Assembly (NCBI GenBank): GCA_965178525.1 | Contig: CBCXVS010000364.1 | Coordinates: 1-6,436, forward strand | DNA: 6,436 bases | Direction: 5' to 3' | Source: CBCXVS01 sp965178525 | GTDB taxonomy: Bacteria > Tectomicrobia > Entotheonellia > Entotheonellales > Entotheonellaceae | Position numbers and translations under genes: made by a program | The notes under the pieces: model-generated | The model's database searches: none | Seen by the model: only the letters and a program-made list of their open reading frames with translations | What the model was told of the DNA's origin: nothing | In this document: positions 6,198 to 6,436 of the stretch, piece by piece | How positions within the stretch are numbered: position 1 is the stretch's first letter | Layout: each line of letters begins with the position of its first letter

Positions 6198-6368
6198 TCA
6201 CGCCATCTTGATTTCCCGCCGGAGCATATCAGTAGACAAAATGGTAATAATGCCCGATTCAAGGCGGATGACACTGGCTCGTTGGAACGCGTGCAGCGTC
6301 CGGGTCATCGTTTCGCGGGACATACCAGCGAGTTCCGCCAGCTCTTGTTGGGTCAAGCGCGAATGGCC
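6198..6368 (-). pseudogene. Crp/Fnr-family regulator, C-terminal DNA-binding fragment
   Basis: The last 56 codons of a Crp/Fnr-type transcription factor are present: the winged helix-turn-helix, with LTQQELAELAGMSRETMTRT and the wing strands ending in a TGA stop. The recognition helix has S-R-E-T-x-x-R, the residues that in E. coli CRP read TGTGA half-sites, so the intact protein probably bound a CRP-like site. The sensor domain and long helix are absent. Immediately upstream in frame is a TAA (6371-6369), and the sequence beyond has no Crp similarity. The gene was therefore cut, by insertion or rearrangement, just before the helix-turn-helix. As it stands there is no start codon. Confidence 0.85.
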
Positions 6369-6436
6369 TTAAGTGAAGCTCTAACTGCTGGTCGTGTCAA
6401 CGGTTGACCCAACACATGAGGGGGTTTTGTCATGAG
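6369..6436 (+). other. Foreign flank: possible end of an inserted element with a gene start
   Basis: These 68 bases follow the break in the crp gene. They contain a 13-base palindrome, GTCAAC-G-GTTGAC (6396-6408), and a strong ribosome site, GAGGGGG (6418-6424), seven bases before an ATG at 6432 that runs off the window. A leader of this length followed by a gene start fits the left end of an insertion sequence, with TTAA at the joint. No terminal repeat or family can be confirmed because the rest lies outside the window. Confidence 0.35.

Noticed and set aside
1..6436. CRISPR array, tRNA or rRNA genes, toxin-antitoxin, retron or phage-defence operon
   Set aside because: I looked for spaced repeats, cloverleaf and rRNA motifs, reverse transcriptase or nuclease motifs and paired small genes, and saw none.

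Overview
This 6.4 kb stretch comes from a Gram-negative-type bacterium. Evidence is an outer-membrane-style lipoprotein, a Sec-exported ABC-type binding protein and a Crp/Fnr-type regulator, all with ordinary Shine-Dalgarno sites. I cannot name the lineage; a Nitrospirota- or proteobacterium-like origin is only an impression. Base composition is uneven: positions 1-1150 are AT-richer, while 1160-1865 and 4290-5306 are GC-rich.

Layout from left to right: (1) 1-464 has no recognisable gene but can fold into hairpins. (2) A periplasmic-type histidine phosphatase lies on the minus strand, 465 to about 1135. Its signal-peptide region seems split by a one-base slip in a homopolymer. (3) It meets, head to head, the C-terminal half of a ChrA-type chromate transporter on the plus strand (about 1155-1865). 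The N-terminal CHR domain is missing, so a rearrangement or assembly joint lies near 1140-1170. (4) 1866-2222 is unassigned. (5) An orphan PhnD-family substrate-binding protein is on the minus strand (2223-3158). (6) A complete cytoplasmic phosphoglycerate-mutase-type histidine phosphatase is on the minus strand (3458-4138), its stop codon lying inside a 13-bp hairpin. (7) Divergent from it is a ChaN-family lipoprotein on the plus strand (4290-5306). (8) A complete AhpE-like peroxiredoxin unit is on the minus strand: sigma70-type promoter, leader with two mutually exclusive hairpins, gene (5558-6028) and terminator hairpin (5505-5535). (9) The window ends in the last 56 codons of a Crp/Fnr regulator, cut off at 6368/6369 by unrelated sequence that may be the end of an inserted element.

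The genes do not form a recognisable pathway or operon. Most are single-gene units on alternating strands. The common theme is envelope and stress housekeeping: metal-oxyanion transport, haem or cofactor binding, solute binding and peroxide removal. Two genes broken at their 5' ends (chrA and crp) point to past rearrangement. I found no convincing new multi-gene system. The most interesting items are the chrA/phosphatase joint, the truncated crp with foreign flank, and the possible ribosome-site-masking hairpin ahead of the peroxiredoxin gene.
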